This document shows, one piece after another, positions 37,296 through 47,288 of a stretch of DNA of 64,000 nucleotides. Position 1 is the stretch's first letter; every line of letters starts with the position of its first letter. A program made the position numbers and the translations under genes. This DNA is from Paenibacillus sp. MZ04-78.2 (GTDB lineage Bacteria > Bacillota > Bacilli > Paenibacillales > NBRC-103111): contig NZ_JANAVJ010000004.1 of the NCBI RefSeq assembly GCF_024213375.1, positions 157,032 to 221,031 of the forward strand. Reading direction: 5' to 3'. The notes beneath the pieces were generated by a model. That model made no database searches and had not been told where the DNA came from. It saw nothing but the letters and a program-made list of their open reading frames with translations.

Positions 37296-38510
37296 TTACT
37301 CCGTTCGATCATGGTAGGCTTCCACCAAAGTGGCCAGCCCTTGCCCACCGCCGACGCACAACGATACGACCCCGTACTTTTTATTCCGACGGCGAAGCTC
37401 ATAGAGGATCGTACCGAGCAAGCGCGCCCCGCTCATCCCCAATGGATGGCCGAATGCAATCGCCCCTCCGTTAACATTGGTCCGATCGATCGGCAGCCCT
37501 AATTCGCGGATGCACGCCAAAGCTTGAGAAGCAAATGCTTCATTCAGTTCAAACAGGTCAATGTCGTCGATCGACAGGTTCACTTCGGCCAACAGTTTGC
37601 GAATGGCATTCACAGGACCGATGCCCATGATCCGGGGATCTACCCCCCCGCAAACAAAATGAACGATTCTTCCGAGCGGTTTCGCCCCGGTTTGCCGCAC
37701 TTTCTCCTCGCTCATCAGCATGGCAGCGGCCGCGCCGTCATTAATGCCGGATGAATTTCCAGCCGTGACGGACCCGCCTGAACGAAAAGCCGGCTTCAGC
37801 TTGCTTAACGATTCTAAAGATGTATCGCGCCGTGGATATTCATCCGTATCAAACACAACAGGGTCCCCTTTTTTGCTCGGGATGATCACGGGAACCGTCT
37901 CTTCTTTCAACAAGCCTTCATCTATAGCTCGGATCGCACGTCGATGGCTTTCGGCGGCAAATGCGTCTTGATCCTCGCGGCTAATATCGAATTGCTCCGC
38001 GACATTTTCCGCTGTATCTCCCATGGTCAAATCGCCATAAATAGATACCGGCGCCGAACGGGGCCCGCCGAACGATTCCATCAACGTTTGTGCGCCTCGC
38101 TGATAAGGCTGGGAGAGCTTTTCCATAATATAGGGGGATCTCGTTAAATTCTCCACGCCCCCCGCCAGCATGATTTCCGCATGCCCGGCTTGTATCGATT
38201 GGGCGGCGAGATTGATCGCTTCCAAGCCGGAACTGCATACCCGGTTCACCGTAAGGCCCGGAATCGATTCCGGCAATCCCGCCTTCAGCAGCCCCACGCG
38301 CGCAATATTGATAAAGGGTCCCGCGGAAATCACATTCCCCATAATGACGCTATCGATCTGTTCCCCTTCAATCGGCGAACGGCGAACGACTTCCCGGATG
38401 ACCGTCACCGCTAAATCATCCATCGGCACGTCCTTGAGACTTCCGCCCAATTTGCCGATTGGCGTTCGCGCGGAGGCGACTACATAGACTTGTTTTCGTT
38501 GTATGGTCAT
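37296..38510 (-). CDS. Acetyl-CoA acyltransferase (PaaJ-like thiolase), copy 2
   Basis: 404 residues with the full thiolase triad: Cys in [15 protein letters not shown], His in [16 protein letters not shown], Cys in SLCVGGGQG. Overlaps the start of nothing upstream but its first codon overlaps the previous gene's stop by 4 bases (38507-38510). It is clearly a paralogue of the 35619 gene rather than a recent duplicate, as the two differ throughout. Confidence 0.88.
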   Translation of the reverse strand: MTIQRKQVYVVASARTPIGKLGGSLKDVPMDDLAVTVIREVVRRSPIEGEQIDSVIMGNVISAGPFINIARVGLLKAGLPESIPGLTVNRVCSSGLEAINLAAQSIQAGHAEIMLAGGVENLTRSPYIMEKLSQPYQRGAQTLMESFGGPRSAPVSIYGDLTMGDTAENVAEQFDISREDQDAFAAESHRRAIRAIDEGLLKEETVPVIIPSKKGDPVVFDTDEYPRRDTSLESLSKLKPAFRSGGSVTAGNSSGINDGAAAAMLMSEEKVRQTGAKPLGRIVHFVCGGVDPRIMGIGPVNAIRKLLAEVNLSIDDIDLFELNEAFASQALACIRELGLPIDRTNVNGGAIAFGHPLGMSGARLLGTILYELRRRNKKYGVVSLCVGGGQGLATLVEAYHDRTE

Positions 38511-39262
38511 GACGATGATCCCTCTTGTTTCTCATATTGATAAAATCCATGTCCGCTCTGTTTTCCGATTCTTCCGGCCAGCACCAGCTTCCGCAGTAGC
38601 GGTGCCGGACGATAACGCTCCTCGGCCAGATCGCGGTGCAGTCCTTGGACGACCGAATACACCTCATCCAAACCGATCCGGTCTGCCCATTCCAGCGGAC
38701 CATAAGGATAGTTCGTGCCCTTCCTCATCGCAATATCGATATCTTCCGGCGCAGCGATTCCTTCCATCAGAGCAAAGACCGCTTCGTTCACGATTAGGGA
38801 AAGGATTCTCGGGAATATCAAGCCAACCTCGTCATCCACTTGCGCGGTTTCTTTTCCTAAAGATTCAATAAATGTCTTAGCCTTTTCAATCGTAAGCGTA
38901 CCGGTCTGCAATGCAGGCGCAAGCTCAATCAAATTCCGCTCCGACAATGGCGCAAAAGTACCGAACCCGCAAACCCTTTCCGGCGATAACGTCCAGGAAG
39001 CAATTTCAGTTGCCGTAACCGCCATGGAAGTCGCCAAAATGGGGACGTGCGAAGCCAGTGCCGCATCCATCTTTTGAATCGTCAATCGTTTCGCATTCAA
39101 ATCGAGATTCGAAACTTCCAAGGCGATCTCAATTTGATTTTGATAAGATTCCGCCTGTTCAAGGGAAATGACTTGATAGTTTCGGGATTCCAATAATTCC
39201 TTTAGTTCTGCATAGAGAGGGCTTACACCGGACAGCACAATCACTTTACTTCTCGTAAGCAT
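38507..39262 (-). CDS. 3-hydroxyacyl-CoA dehydrogenase-like protein lacking catalytic and NAD motifs
   Basis: 251 residues from the ATG of MLTRSKVIVL, behind GGGGGAGG. The C-terminal helical 3HCDH domain is intact (YPYGPLEWADRIGLDEV, GRIGKQSGHGFYQYE). The N-terminal Rossmann part has VIVLSGVSPLYAEL where GxGxxG should be. The catalytic HFFNP is replaced by GTFAPL, so both NAD binding and the active His are lost. It overlaps the paaH stop. It may be a structural partner of PaaH or an inactive relic under selection. Confidence 0.78.
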   Translation of the reverse strand: MLTRSKVIVLSGVSPLYAELKELLESRNYQVISLEQAESYQNQIEIALEVSNLDLNAKRLTIQKMDAALASHVPILATSMAVTATEIASWTLSPERVCGFGTFAPLSERNLIELAPALQTGTLTIEKAKTFIESLGKETAQVDDEVGLIFPRILSLIVNEAVFALMEGIAAPEDIDIAMRKGTNYPYGPLEWADRIGLDEVYSVVQGLHRDLAEERYRPAPLLRKLVLAGRIGKQSGHGFYQYEKQEGSSS

Positions 39263-40103
39263 AGAATCCCTCCCCCGTCTTTCTCCCCAAATTTCCCGCC
39301 TGTACCATCCGCTGTTGAATGCGGCTTGGCTTAAACCGGCCTTCATGGAAAAAGTCGGTATACACGGACTCCGTTGTTGCAAAATTAATATCGATCCCGA
39401 TCATATCCTGCAGTTCGAACGGCCCCATCTTGAATCCGCCTGCTTTTCTCATAATGTCGTCGATCTTCTCGACCGAGGCCAGACGATCCCCCAAAATGCG
39501 CAATGCTTCGTTATAATAGGGACGCGCTACACGGTTTACGATAAATCCCGGGGAATCATGGACCAATACAGGAACCTTCCCAAGCTCCTTCGCAAATTGG
39601 TAAGCTTTGTCCACGTTGTCCGGACTCGATTTTTTGCCGCGAATGACTTCCACCAATGGCATAACCGGCGCCGGGTTAAAGAAATGCAAGCCCAGTATTC
39701 GATCCGGGCTCTTCAATCCGCCTGCAATTTCCGTTATGGAAATGGACGATGTATTGCTTAACAGCAACGCCTTATCCGAACAAACCGCTGTCAAATTTTG
39801 AAAAATCGACTTTTTCAGTTCGAGCCTCTCGGGAACAGCTTCAATGACGATGTCGCTGCTCTCCAGCAGCTTCATGTCTTGAACCGGGGAAATGCGCTGG
39901 TAAGTCTCATTCATTTGCTCCTCTGAGCTTCTCCCCTTCTCTACATCCTTGATTAGAGTAGAACGGAGATAGGATTGCGCTTGGTCCAAAACGGCCGGAT
40001 TGACATCGAATAGCGATACTTGATGCCCATTCCTTGCGCATACCAGAGCGATTCCCGCCCCCATCGTACCTGCTCCGACGACACCAACTCGATATATAGT
40101 CAT
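39246..40103 (-). CDS. paaH: 3-hydroxyacyl-CoA dehydrogenase (PaaH)
   Basis: 285 residues from the ATG of MTIYRVGVVG, behind AAGGGG; the longer reading overlaps paaG without a ribosome site. GAGTMGAGIA is the NAD-binding loop, LHFFNPAPVMPLVEV contains the catalytic His, and the C-terminal domain ends in GRKTGEGFYAYEK. It oxidises 3-hydroxyadipyl-CoA with NAD in the phenylacetate pathway. Confidence 0.88.
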   Translation of the reverse strand: MTIYRVGVVGAGTMGAGIALVCARNGHQVSLFDVNPAVLDQAQSYLRSTLIKDVEKGRSSEEQMNETYQRISPVQDMKLLESSDIVIEAVPERLELKKSIFQNLTAVCSDKALLLSNTSSISITEIAGGLKSPDRILGLHFFNPAPVMPLVEVIRGKKSSPDNVDKAYQFAKELGKVPVLVHDSPGFIVNRVARPYYNEALRILGDRLASVEKIDDIMRKAGGFKMGPFELQDMIGIDINFATTESVYTDFFHEGRFKPSRIQQRMVQAGNLGRKTGEGFYAYEK

Positions 40104-40116
40104 AGGGATCATCCCC

Positions 40117-40893
40117 TTATCTGCCTTGGAAAACCGGGGGTCTTTTTTCAAAGAATGCACGCACGCCTTCTTTATGGTCCTCCGTGCTTCCCGCGATATC
40201 TTGTGCATAAGCTTCATATTCCAGCGTCTCTTGGAGACCCGATTCCAATCCTTTATACATGGTTCGCTTGATCAAGCCAATTCCTTTGGTCGGAAGCTTC
40301 GCTAATTTCCCGGCATAGGCCATGACTTCCTGTTCAAAATCTTGAGCGGAGAATACGCGGTTGGCCAAACCAATGCGGTAAGCTTCCTCTGCGGATACTT
40401 TGTCCCCGGTCATCGCCAGCTCCAGCGCTTTCCCAATCCCGACAATCCGGGGGAGGAAGTAGCAGCCGCCCGAGTCCGGAACCAATCCGATTTGAATGAA
40501 CACATCCGTAAAAGAGGCTTTTTCGGAAACTAGCCGAATATCGCAGGCAAGCGCGAGGCTCATTCCCGCTCCCGCCGCTACGCCGTTGACTGCTGCGATC
40601 ACAGGCTTTTCCGTTTCGCGGACCTGAACGATCATCGGATTATACCGATTGCGCAGAAAGCCCCCGTAATCGATCTCTACCCCCTCAACCTCGCCGAGAT
40701 CCTGGCCGGCATTAAACGACTTACCTGCACCCGTGATGACAATGCAACGGACATCCGGATCCTTATCGGCTTGCTTCAAGGCCGTAACGATCTCTTTATT
40801 CATTTGCTGCGTGAAGGCGTTGAATTTATCCGGGCGGTTCAACGTAATTTTGGTTACTCCTTGGGCCAACTCATAAAGAATGGTTTGATACAT
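40117..40893 (-). CDS. paaG: PaaG-type isomerase (1,2-epoxyphenylacetyl-CoA isomerase)
   Basis: 258 residues, crotonase fold. Both hydratase glutamates are absent: GAGMSLALACD has Ser in place of the first, and the second site reads FTDVFIQIGLVPDSGG with Asp near residue 140. This is the pattern of PaaG, which uses an Asp to isomerise the ring-epoxide to oxepin-CoA and to shift double bonds. It follows PaaF by 8 bases. Confidence 0.88.
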   Translation of the reverse strand: MYQTILYELAQGVTKITLNRPDKFNAFTQQMNKEIVTALKQADKDPDVRCIVITGAGKSFNAGQDLGEVEGVEIDYGGFLRNRYNPMIVQVRETEKPVIAAVNGVAAGAGMSLALACDIRLVSEKASFTDVFIQIGLVPDSGGCYFLPRIVGIGKALELAMTGDKVSAEEAYRIGLANRVFSAQDFEQEVMAYAGKLAKLPTKGIGLIKRTMYKGLESGLQETLEYEAYAQDIAGSTEDHKEGVRAFFEKRPPVFQGR

Positions 40894-40901
40894 CGTTTCC
40901 C

Positions 40902-41675
40902 TTACCTCCCCGAAAATGTCGGTCTTCGCTTTTCCGCAAACGCCTTCATTCCTTCCGACCTATCTTCGCTCGCAAACAGCAAATAGAAACAGTTTCGTTC
41001 ATACTCGAGACCTTCATCCAACGGATTATCGATCGCCTTCAGAACCGCTTTCTTAATAAGCCTCGCTGCGACCGGAGGCTGCAGGGCGATTTGCTTCGCC
41101 AGCTTCATCGCCTCCGTGAAATACATTTCCACCGGAACCACTTTATTGATCAAGCCGTATTGCAAGGCCTGCTCCGCTGTGATCGGCTCTCCCGTCAGCA
41201 GCATTTCCATCGCCTTCGCCTTGCCTACCGCCTTCGTCAAGCGCTGCGTACCGCCTGCTCCCGGCATCACTCCAAGCTTGATTTCCGGCTGCCCGATGCG
41301 GATTGTTTCCGAAGCGACAATCATATCGCAATTCATCATCAGCTCGCATCCGCCGCCCAGAACAAATCCGCTTACGGCGGCAATGATCGGCTTTGTTATT
41401 TTGGCGATTCGATCCCATACCGCGAACTGGTCTTTTAACAGCAGAGGGATCACCGCTTCATCGGCCATTTCTCCAATATCGGCTCCGGCTGCAAAGGCTT
41501 TATCGCTTCCAGTCAGAACTATGACGCGTATGGCTCCGTCGCGATCCATACGCTCCATTTCCTCGACGATTTCGTCTACGATTTTCAGATTGAGGGCATT
41601 CAGAACTTCCGGCCGGTCTAACCGGATAATGCCTACGGAGCCGTCTGTACTGGATTTGATATGCTCATACAACAT
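40902..41675 (-). CDS. paaF: Enoyl-CoA hydratase (PaaF)
   Basis: 257 residues from the ATG of MLYEHIKSS, behind AAGGAGG; the longer reading runs into paaI. Both catalytic Glu are present ([28 protein letters not shown]), with [10 protein letters not shown] for CoA binding. It hydrates 2,3-dehydroadipyl-CoA. It overlaps the end of paaI by 11 bases. Confidence 0.85.
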   Translation of the reverse strand: MLYEHIKSSTDGSVGIIRLDRPEVLNALNLKIVDEIVEEMERMDRDGAIRVIVLTGSDKAFAAGADIGEMADEAVIPLLLKDQFAVWDRIAKITKPIIAAVSGFVLGGGCELMMNCDMIVASETIRIGQPEIKLGVMPGAGGTQRLTKAVGKAKAMEMLLTGEPITAEQALQYGLINKVVPVEMYFTEAMKLAKQIALQPPVAARLIKKAVLKAIDNPLDEGLEYERNCFYLLFASEDRSEGMKAFAEKRRPTFSGR

Positions 41676-42075
41676 GGGTATCCTCCTTCGCTTTATCGGA
41701 ATTGACCCTGGCGTAAGTGCCCAACGCAACGGCTACCAATGTTCCATCGTCTGTCGTTGCACGAGCTTCCATCACAATGATTTTCCCTCCGCGTCTCAGT
41801 ACCTTCGATTCCGCTTTCAGAAAGTCCCCTCTCACCGGAGCAAGATAATTAATTTTGGACTCTACGGACACGCACTGCTGAACGCCGTCTACATGAGGGG
41901 CGGCCGCATAGCCCATAACCACATCCAGCAACGTAACCGTAACTCCCCCATGTACGACTCCTTCCATACTGTTGTACAGCTCGGGGCGAATCTTAAGCAC
42001 GGCTGTGCAGCTATTTTCATCGACCTGCGCAATCTCGATACCCAAATAATGATTGAACCTGTTGTATGCCTTCAT
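41665..42075 (-). CDS. paaI: PaaI-type thioesterase
   Basis: 136 residues from the ATG of [12 protein letters not shown]. Hotdog fold with the PaaI motif [22 protein letters not shown], where His-Gly-Gly and the following Asp form the active region. In the phenylacetate pathway PaaI hydrolyses trapped hydroxyphenylacetyl-CoA or ring-epoxide CoA to free CoA. Confidence 0.87.
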   Translation of the reverse strand: MKAYNRFNHYLGIEIAQVDENSCTAVLKIRPELYNSMEGVVHGGVTVTLLDVVMGYAAAPHVDGVQQCVSVESKINYLAPVRGDFLKAESKVLRRGGKIIVMEARATTDDGTLVAVALGTYARVNSDKAKEDTHVV

Positions 42076-42085
42076 TTCATTCCAC

Positions 42086-42385
42086 CTAATTGACTTCCGC
42101 AAAATGCATCGATACAATTTTCCCGGCAAAACCCATCAAGTCTTTCCCAGCCGCTTTTCCTTCCGGAGAACTGAGCGCTTGCACCAATGCCTGTTTGTCG
42201 TCGAAATACATTTCGGCCATTAAGTGCAAATCGCTCTCTCCCATCGGGGTACCGTAAATCCGGCTTACTTCCAGTCGGAGAAGTCCCGGCATTTTGGCGG
42301 CTAACGGTGCGTGAACCTCTGCATAATGTTTGTCAAAATCCTCAATGTTTTCCGGTTTACGGTAAATCGCAATTAATTTCACCAT
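42086..42385 (-). CDS. EthD-family protein
   Basis: 99 residues with the EthD ferredoxin-like pattern: MVKLIAIYRKPENIEDFDKHY, then HAPLAAKMPGLLR and a C-terminal AGKIVSMHFAEV. Small members of this family occur beside aromatic and ether degradation genes. Function is not established and it may bind or stabilise a pathway intermediate. Confidence 0.8.
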   Translation of the reverse strand: MVKLIAIYRKPENIEDFDKHYAEVHAPLAAKMPGLLRLEVSRIYGTPMGESDLHLMAEMYFDDKQALVQALSSPEGKAAGKDLMGFAGKIVSMHFAEVN

Positions 42386-42401
42386 AGTTCGCTGTTCCTC
42401 C

Positions 42402-43826
42402 TTAGTTATTTACAATATGGATCGCATGACCTAATGCCGCTTCAGCCGCTTCCAGCCAGCCTTCCGTTAAAGTGGGATGAGGATGTATCGTCAGGGCAAT
42501 GTCTTCCACACGAGCGGCCATCTCTAGCGCCAGCACCCCCTCTCCAATGAGATTGGATGCATCGGCACCCACGACATGCATGCCCAGCAGCACATGACTT
42601 TGGGCATCTACAATGACTTCGGCAAACCCGTCCGTTTCATTCGTAGCAAGCGCCCGGCCGTTGGCCCGGAATGGAAATACCCCGACCTTGACGTTATGGC
42701 CCGCATGTTCAGCTTCCGCACGACTATAACCAACCCCAGCAATCTGAGGATCGGAGAAGATAACATAAGGAACATGGGGGGAATCCATCGCGCTTGGCAT
42801 ACCGGCAATGACTTCCGCAGCTACTACCCCTTGCTTGGAAGCGCGATGCGCTAGAGCCGGACCGGGTGTAATATCTCCAATGGCAAAAATATGCGGTACT
42901 CGGGTACGACATTGGCTGTCTACCGCAATATAGCCTTTTTCATCGGTTGCGACGCCGGCTTGAGCCAATCCGATTTCTTGCGTATTGGGCACCCTGCCGA
43001 TCGTGATTAACGCCTTGTCGCTTACGATCGTTTCAGATCCATGTTGCTCCGAGGTTACCTGAAGGTGAACATGCCCATCTTCAATGACGGCTTTATCTAC
43101 ACGAGTTGATGTTTTGATCGTTATTCCCAATTTTTTTGCATTTTTAGTTACTTCCCGAACCAAATGGCCAGCAACTTGAGGCAGTACTCGATCCGCCATC
43201 TCCATGATCGTAACCTGCGATCCCAACTTGGCATAGGCCATGCCCAATTCAATGCCGATATACCCTCCGCCGATGATCGACAACGATTTGGGGATCTGTT
43301 TCATTTGCAGCGCAGAGGTAGAATCCAAAATATAGTCTCCGTCAACTTGCAAAAATGAAGGAATAAACGGTCGGGACCCTGTGGCGATGATCACTTCTTC
43401 AAATTTATAGGTCTCAAAATCCCCGCCCGTTTCGACTCCAATGCGGTCATCCGACAAAAAAGCAGCCTGACCTGCAACAACGGTCACTCCGTTTTCCTTG
43501 CACAATTGTGCAACTCCTTGGTTCAATTGGCGGGTAATCCCCTCTTTCCAATCCAGCCAAGCACCGAGGTCAAAGGAAGCCTCCTCCTCCGGGAGACGGA
43601 TGCCCATCTTCTTGAAATGCGCCAACCCGTCATATTGCTGCGCCGTATGGATTAATGCCTTGCTTGGGATGCATCCCCGGTTCAGACATACGCCGCCGAG
43701 CTTATCCTTTTCAATCAGAACAACCGATTTGCCCAACTGACCGAGACGAATAGCGGCGGCATAACCGCCCGGACCTCCACCGATGACGACAACATCTGTT
43801 TCTACCGCTACTTCTCCTACGACCAT
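42402..43826 (-). CDS. Dihydrolipoyl dehydrogenase (E3) of a 2-oxoacid dehydrogenase complex
   Basis: 474 residues. FAD-binding VVIGGGPGGYAAAIRLGQLG, redox disulfide GVCLNRGCIPSKAL, NAD-binding GGGYIGIELG and C-terminal HPHPTLTEGW with the active His-Glu pair. It reoxidises the lipoyl groups of the E2 encoded upstream. The ATG follows GGAG by 9 bases. Confidence 0.93.
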   Translation of the reverse strand: MVVGEVAVETDVVVIGGGPGGYAAAIRLGQLGKSVVLIEKDKLGGVCLNRGCIPSKALIHTAQQYDGLAHFKKMGIRLPEEEASFDLGAWLDWKEGITRQLNQGVAQLCKENGVTVVAGQAAFLSDDRIGVETGGDFETYKFEEVIIATGSRPFIPSFLQVDGDYILDSTSALQMKQIPKSLSIIGGGYIGIELGMAYAKLGSQVTIMEMADRVLPQVAGHLVREVTKNAKKLGITIKTSTRVDKAVIEDGHVHLQVTSEQHGSETIVSDKALITIGRVPNTQEIGLAQAGVATDEKGYIAVDSQCRTRVPHIFAIGDITPGPALAHRASKQGVVAAEVIAGMPSAMDSPHVPYVIFSDPQIAGVGYSRAEAEHAGHNVKVGVFPFRANGRALATNETDGFAEVIVDAQSHVLLGMHVVGADASNLIGEGVLALEMAARVEDIALTIHPHPTLTEGWLEAAEAALGHAIHIVNN

Positions 43827-45053
43827 CTATTTCATCTCCGCGAATAAAAGATTTGGATTTTCCAACAACTCCTTGATTCGGTTCGTAAACCGAACGGCCG
43901 TAACGCCGTCGATCAAGCGGTGATCGAAGCTTAGGGACATATTCATCATAAGACGAATCACACCTTCCCAGTCGCGTACGACCATGCGCGGTTCCATCTT
44001 ATGCAACGCCAAAATCGCAGCTTCCGGATGGTTGATGATCGGGGTCGCATATAACCCGCCGATAGGACCTACATTGCTGATCGTAAATGTACTTCCGGTA
44101 ATCTGATCTAAGGTCAACGACCCTTCCTTGGCTCGCGCAGCCAACCCGCTGATTTCAGCGGCGAGCTCAAATATCGACTTTTGATCCGCATGCTTGACGA
44201 CCGGAACGATGAGACCTTCCTTCGTGTCCGTTGCAATCCCGATATGGTAATAATGTTTCAAAACAATTTCATTCGTCTTCTCATCAATCGAAGCATTCAG
44301 CGTTTTAAATTCTTTCAAGGCGATGACGATAGCTTTAATAAAAAACGGCAAAAACGTAAGCTTGACATTTTTAGTTTCGGCATAAGGTTTTAATCGATCC
44401 CGCCATTCCTTCACCGCGTCCATTTCCAATTCATCCATATGGGTCACATGAGGGATAAGGGAGACCGACTTCATCATATGCTCCGCAATTTTCTTGCGAA
44501 TGCCCTTTAATGGAATACGCTCTTCGCCTTCCTTTTGCGGCTCGGAAACGGCAGCTTTAGCCGGTTGTTCAACTTGAACTTGTTCTCCATCCGAATATGG
44601 TTTGAGATCGGACTCCGTCACCCTGCCGGCAGGTCCTGTCCCGATCACATCTTCCAGGTTGATCGACAACTCTCTGGCCAACTGGCGTACATATGGTGTA
44701 GCAAGCGCTCTGCCCCGCCCTGCTGTAGGAGCAGTTTGTATACTTGCCGCTTCAACCGCTCTTGCTTGCGGAGCTGCGACGACCTTTTCCGGCTCTGCAG
44801 CCGTTGCTGCCACTTCATTCTCACCTTGGATCAAGTATAAGGTTGTTCCTACTTCAACCGTTTCCCCTTCCGCAAACAAAATCTTGGTAATTACACCTGT
44901 GGTCGGAGAAGTCAGTTCGGCGTTCACCTTATCCGTTTGCACCTCAAGCACCGGCTGGTCCTGTTTGACGAAATCGCCCTCTTTGATCAACCATTTCGTA
45001 ATCTCTCCTTCATGCATGCCTTCCCCTACATCGGGAAGTCTGAACTCGATCAT
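43827..45053 (-). CDS. Dihydrolipoyl acyltransferase (E2) of a 2-oxoacid dehydrogenase complex
   Basis: 408 residues from the ATG of MIEFRLPDVGEG. One lipoyl domain with the modified Lys in QTDKVNAE (residue 42), a peripheral-subunit-binding domain (TPYVRQLARELSINLEDVIG), Pro/Ala linkers and the catalytic domain with SFDHRLIDGVTA (His and Asp of the acyltransferase). It most resembles the branched-chain type with one lipoyl domain. Acyl specificity (branched-chain, pyruvate or phenylpyruvate-derived) is set by E1 and cannot be read directly. Confidence 0.92.
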   Translation of the reverse strand: MIEFRLPDVGEGMHEGEITKWLIKEGDFVKQDQPVLEVQTDKVNAELTSPTTGVITKILFAEGETVEVGTTLYLIQGENEVAATAAEPEKVVAAPQARAVEAASIQTAPTAGRGRALATPYVRQLARELSINLEDVIGTGPAGRVTESDLKPYSDGEQVQVEQPAKAAVSEPQKEGEERIPLKGIRKKIAEHMMKSVSLIPHVTHMDELEMDAVKEWRDRLKPYAETKNVKLTFLPFFIKAIVIALKEFKTLNASIDEKTNEIVLKHYYHIGIATDTKEGLIVPVVKHADQKSIFELAAEISGLAARAKEGSLTLDQITGSTFTISNVGPIGGLYATPIINHPEAAILALHKMEPRMVVRDWEGVIRLMMNMSLSFDHRLIDGVTAVRFTNRIKELLENPNLLFAEMK

Positions 45054-45071
45054 GATGTCCATTCCTTTCAC

Positions 45072-46055
45072 TTAGAATGAAACCGTTTCCAAAATTCCTC
45101 GTTCAACTCGTTCGATCGTAGGCATGTAATCATCTTCAACGGACATTTGCGGAACGGGGATGTCGAAGCCAGTTATTCTCTTCACCGGCGCTTTCAGGTA
45201 GACGAGCGCTTCATCGTTAATGATGGAAACAATTTCAGCCCCTAAGCCCGCTGTCTTATGAGCTTCATGAACGACGATGGCACGGCCGGTTTTTTTGACC
45301 GATTGAATAATCGTGTCCCTGTCCAGCGGATAGAGCGTCCGAAGATCGACAACTTCACACTTCCACCCTTTTTCTTTTTCAATTCGTTTCGCCGCATTCA
45401 AAGCTTCTCTCAGCATGGCCCCCCATGCGAAAATGGATAAATCGCTGCCTTCCTGAACAACTTTGGCCTGACCGATCGGCACACGATACATGTCCTCGGG
45501 CACTTCCTCTTTAAAGGCTCTATACAGCCTGGTCGGTTCCAGGAACATGACCGGGTCCCGATCTTCAATAGCGGCAATTAGCAGCCCCTTCGCGTCATAG
45601 GGATTGCTTGGCGCAACGACCCTTAGTCCCGGAGTATGGGCGAAAAAAGTTTCAACGCTTTCAGAATGAAGCTCAGGTCCCCGAATACCAGCGCCATAAG
45701 GTGTACGGATCACGAGCGGAACTTCAAACTGCCCGCGGGTGCGATATCTCATTCGGGCGGCATGGGAAACGATCTGTTCGAAGCCCGGAAAAATAAAGGC
45801 TAGAAATTGAATCTCGACGACGGGAATCATTCCGTTCAGGGCCAATCCGATCGCGGAACCGATAATTCCAGCTTCGGCGAGCGGAGTATCGACTACGCGC
45901 TGAGATCCATATTTTTCGATCAAACCTTCCGTTGCGCGGAAAACGCCGCCGTTGATCCCGATATCCTCACCCATCAGCATCACGCGGGAATCTTGCGCCA
46001 GCTTCTGATCTATCGCTTCTGTAATCGCTTGAACCATCGTTAATTTTCTGCTCAT
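45072..46055 (-). CDS. 2-oxoacid dehydrogenase E1 beta subunit
   Basis: 327 residues. VMLMGEDIGINGGVFRATEG, VVDTPLAEAGIIGSAIGLAL and VVHEAHKTAGLGAEI are typical of E1 beta of the branched-chain or pyruvate complex. It overlaps E1 alpha by 4 bases (ATGA). With E1 alpha it decarboxylates the 2-oxo acid using thiamine diphosphate. Confidence 0.92.
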   Translation of the reverse strand: MSRKLTMVQAITEAIDQKLAQDSRVMLMGEDIGINGGVFRATEGLIEKYGSQRVVDTPLAEAGIIGSAIGLALNGMIPVVEIQFLAFIFPGFEQIVSHAARMRYRTRGQFEVPLVIRTPYGAGIRGPELHSESVETFFAHTPGLRVVAPSNPYDAKGLLIAAIEDRDPVMFLEPTRLYRAFKEEVPEDMYRVPIGQAKVVQEGSDLSIFAWGAMLREALNAAKRIEKEKGWKCEVVDLRTLYPLDRDTIIQSVKKTGRAIVVHEAHKTAGLGAEIVSIINDEALVYLKAPVKRITGFDIPVPQMSVEDDYMPTIERVERGILETVSF

Positions 46056-47170
46056 CGCTGCTTCACTTCCTTGTTCACAAATGTCCTTAATTCTTCTTGC
46101 TGTTCTTTAATGTTCCAAGGCGTTTCGGCGTACACATGATTAAACATATCGAGCGGGTTCGATTTCGGATAGCTTTCCGCTTTGTCCAATTGGTCGTCAA
46201 TCTGTTCATGGATTTGCTTCAGCCATTGTTCCTCTTGCTGTTCGCTCCAAATCCCTTTCTTCACTAACAGCTTCCGCAACCGGTCAAGAGGATCGCGCTT
46301 TTCCCGCCATTCTTGCGACAGAGCTTCCTGATTCCTGTATTTCTTCGGGTCGTCCGCCGTCGTATGGGCTCCGTAGCGGAACGTCACAGCTTCGATCAAA
46401 GTCGGGCCTTCTCCTCTCAACCCTCGTTCAACAGCCTCTTTAACCGTCAAGTACACTGCGAATATATCGTTTCCATCGATCCGAACACCTTGAATATCGT
46501 AAGCTGCGGCACGTTGCGAGATCGTCCTGGAAGCGGATTGCATTTCAAACGGAACACTGATCGCATACCCGTTGTTTTGACAGAAAAAGATGGTTGGCGT
46601 TTTGTAAACGCCTGCAAAATTGAGCGCCTCGTGAAAATCCCCCTCCGACGTGGCTCCATCTCCGAAAAAGGCCAAGCTTGCATCTTTCTCGCCTTTGAGC
46701 TTGCTCGCCCATGCCGTTCCGACAGCATGCACCATTTGCGTCGCAATAGGAACGCAAGGCGGCATAATTCGCTTTCCTTCCGGGCTGATCGAACCTTCTA
46801 TGTGGCCCATCCAATACAAGAATACACGGAACAGATCTTGACCGTGAATGATGGCTGCCGCATGGTCCCGGTAAGTTGGAAACATCCAATCCATTGGCGA
46901 CAGAGCCATGGCACTGCCGACTTGGGACGCTTCTTGCCCTTCAAATGGAGCGTAAGTTCCCATTCTTCCTTGTCGCTGCAGGTTGACGGATTTTCGGTCG
47001 AATGCCCTGACAAAAAGCATCTTTTCGTACATTTGCAGCATGAGAGACTCATCGATTTTCCCCTCTGCCGATTCAAGAAGTTCTCCATCAGCCGAAAGCA
47101 CTTGAACCATATCCGGACTTTCCGGGTTACTGGAGAAGATCACCTTATGATGATCGAGGTTTATTGCCAT
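46052..47170 (-). CDS. 2-oxoacid dehydrogenase E1 alpha subunit
   Basis: 372 residues from the ATG of MAINLDHHK, behind GAAGGAG; the longer reading lacks a site. The thiamine diphosphate motif GDGATSEGDFHEALNFA runs to CQNN. It heads the lower operon, directly under a promoter whose -35 lies in a shared dyad with the Lrp-type regulator. The operon context with phenylacetyl-CoA genes suggests phenylpyruvate (or a related aryl 2-oxo acid) as substrate, giving phenylacetyl-CoA (inference). Confidence 0.92.
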   Translation of the reverse strand: MAINLDHHKVIFSSNPESPDMVQVLSADGELLESAEGKIDESLMLQMYEKMLFVRAFDRKSVNLQRQGRMGTYAPFEGQEASQVGSAMALSPMDWMFPTYRDHAAAIIHGQDLFRVFLYWMGHIEGSISPEGKRIMPPCVPIATQMVHAVGTAWASKLKGEKDASLAFFGDGATSEGDFHEALNFAGVYKTPTIFFCQNNGYAISVPFEMQSASRTISQRAAAYDIQGVRIDGNDIFAVYLTVKEAVERGLRGEGPTLIEAVTFRYGAHTTADDPKKYRNQEALSQEWREKRDPLDRLRKLLVKKGIWSEQQEEQWLKQIHEQIDDQLDKAESYPKSNPLDMFNHVYAETPWNIKEQQEELRTFVNKEVKQR

Positions 47171-47288
47171 GTAAGCCACTCCTTCAGCTCGATATGTGAT
47201 TAATGTTACTCCAAACCGCACGAGTGGAACATATCAAAACGAACAAAAACAAAGCTCATCCTTTTCAGATTGAAGGATTTTTAGAGGT

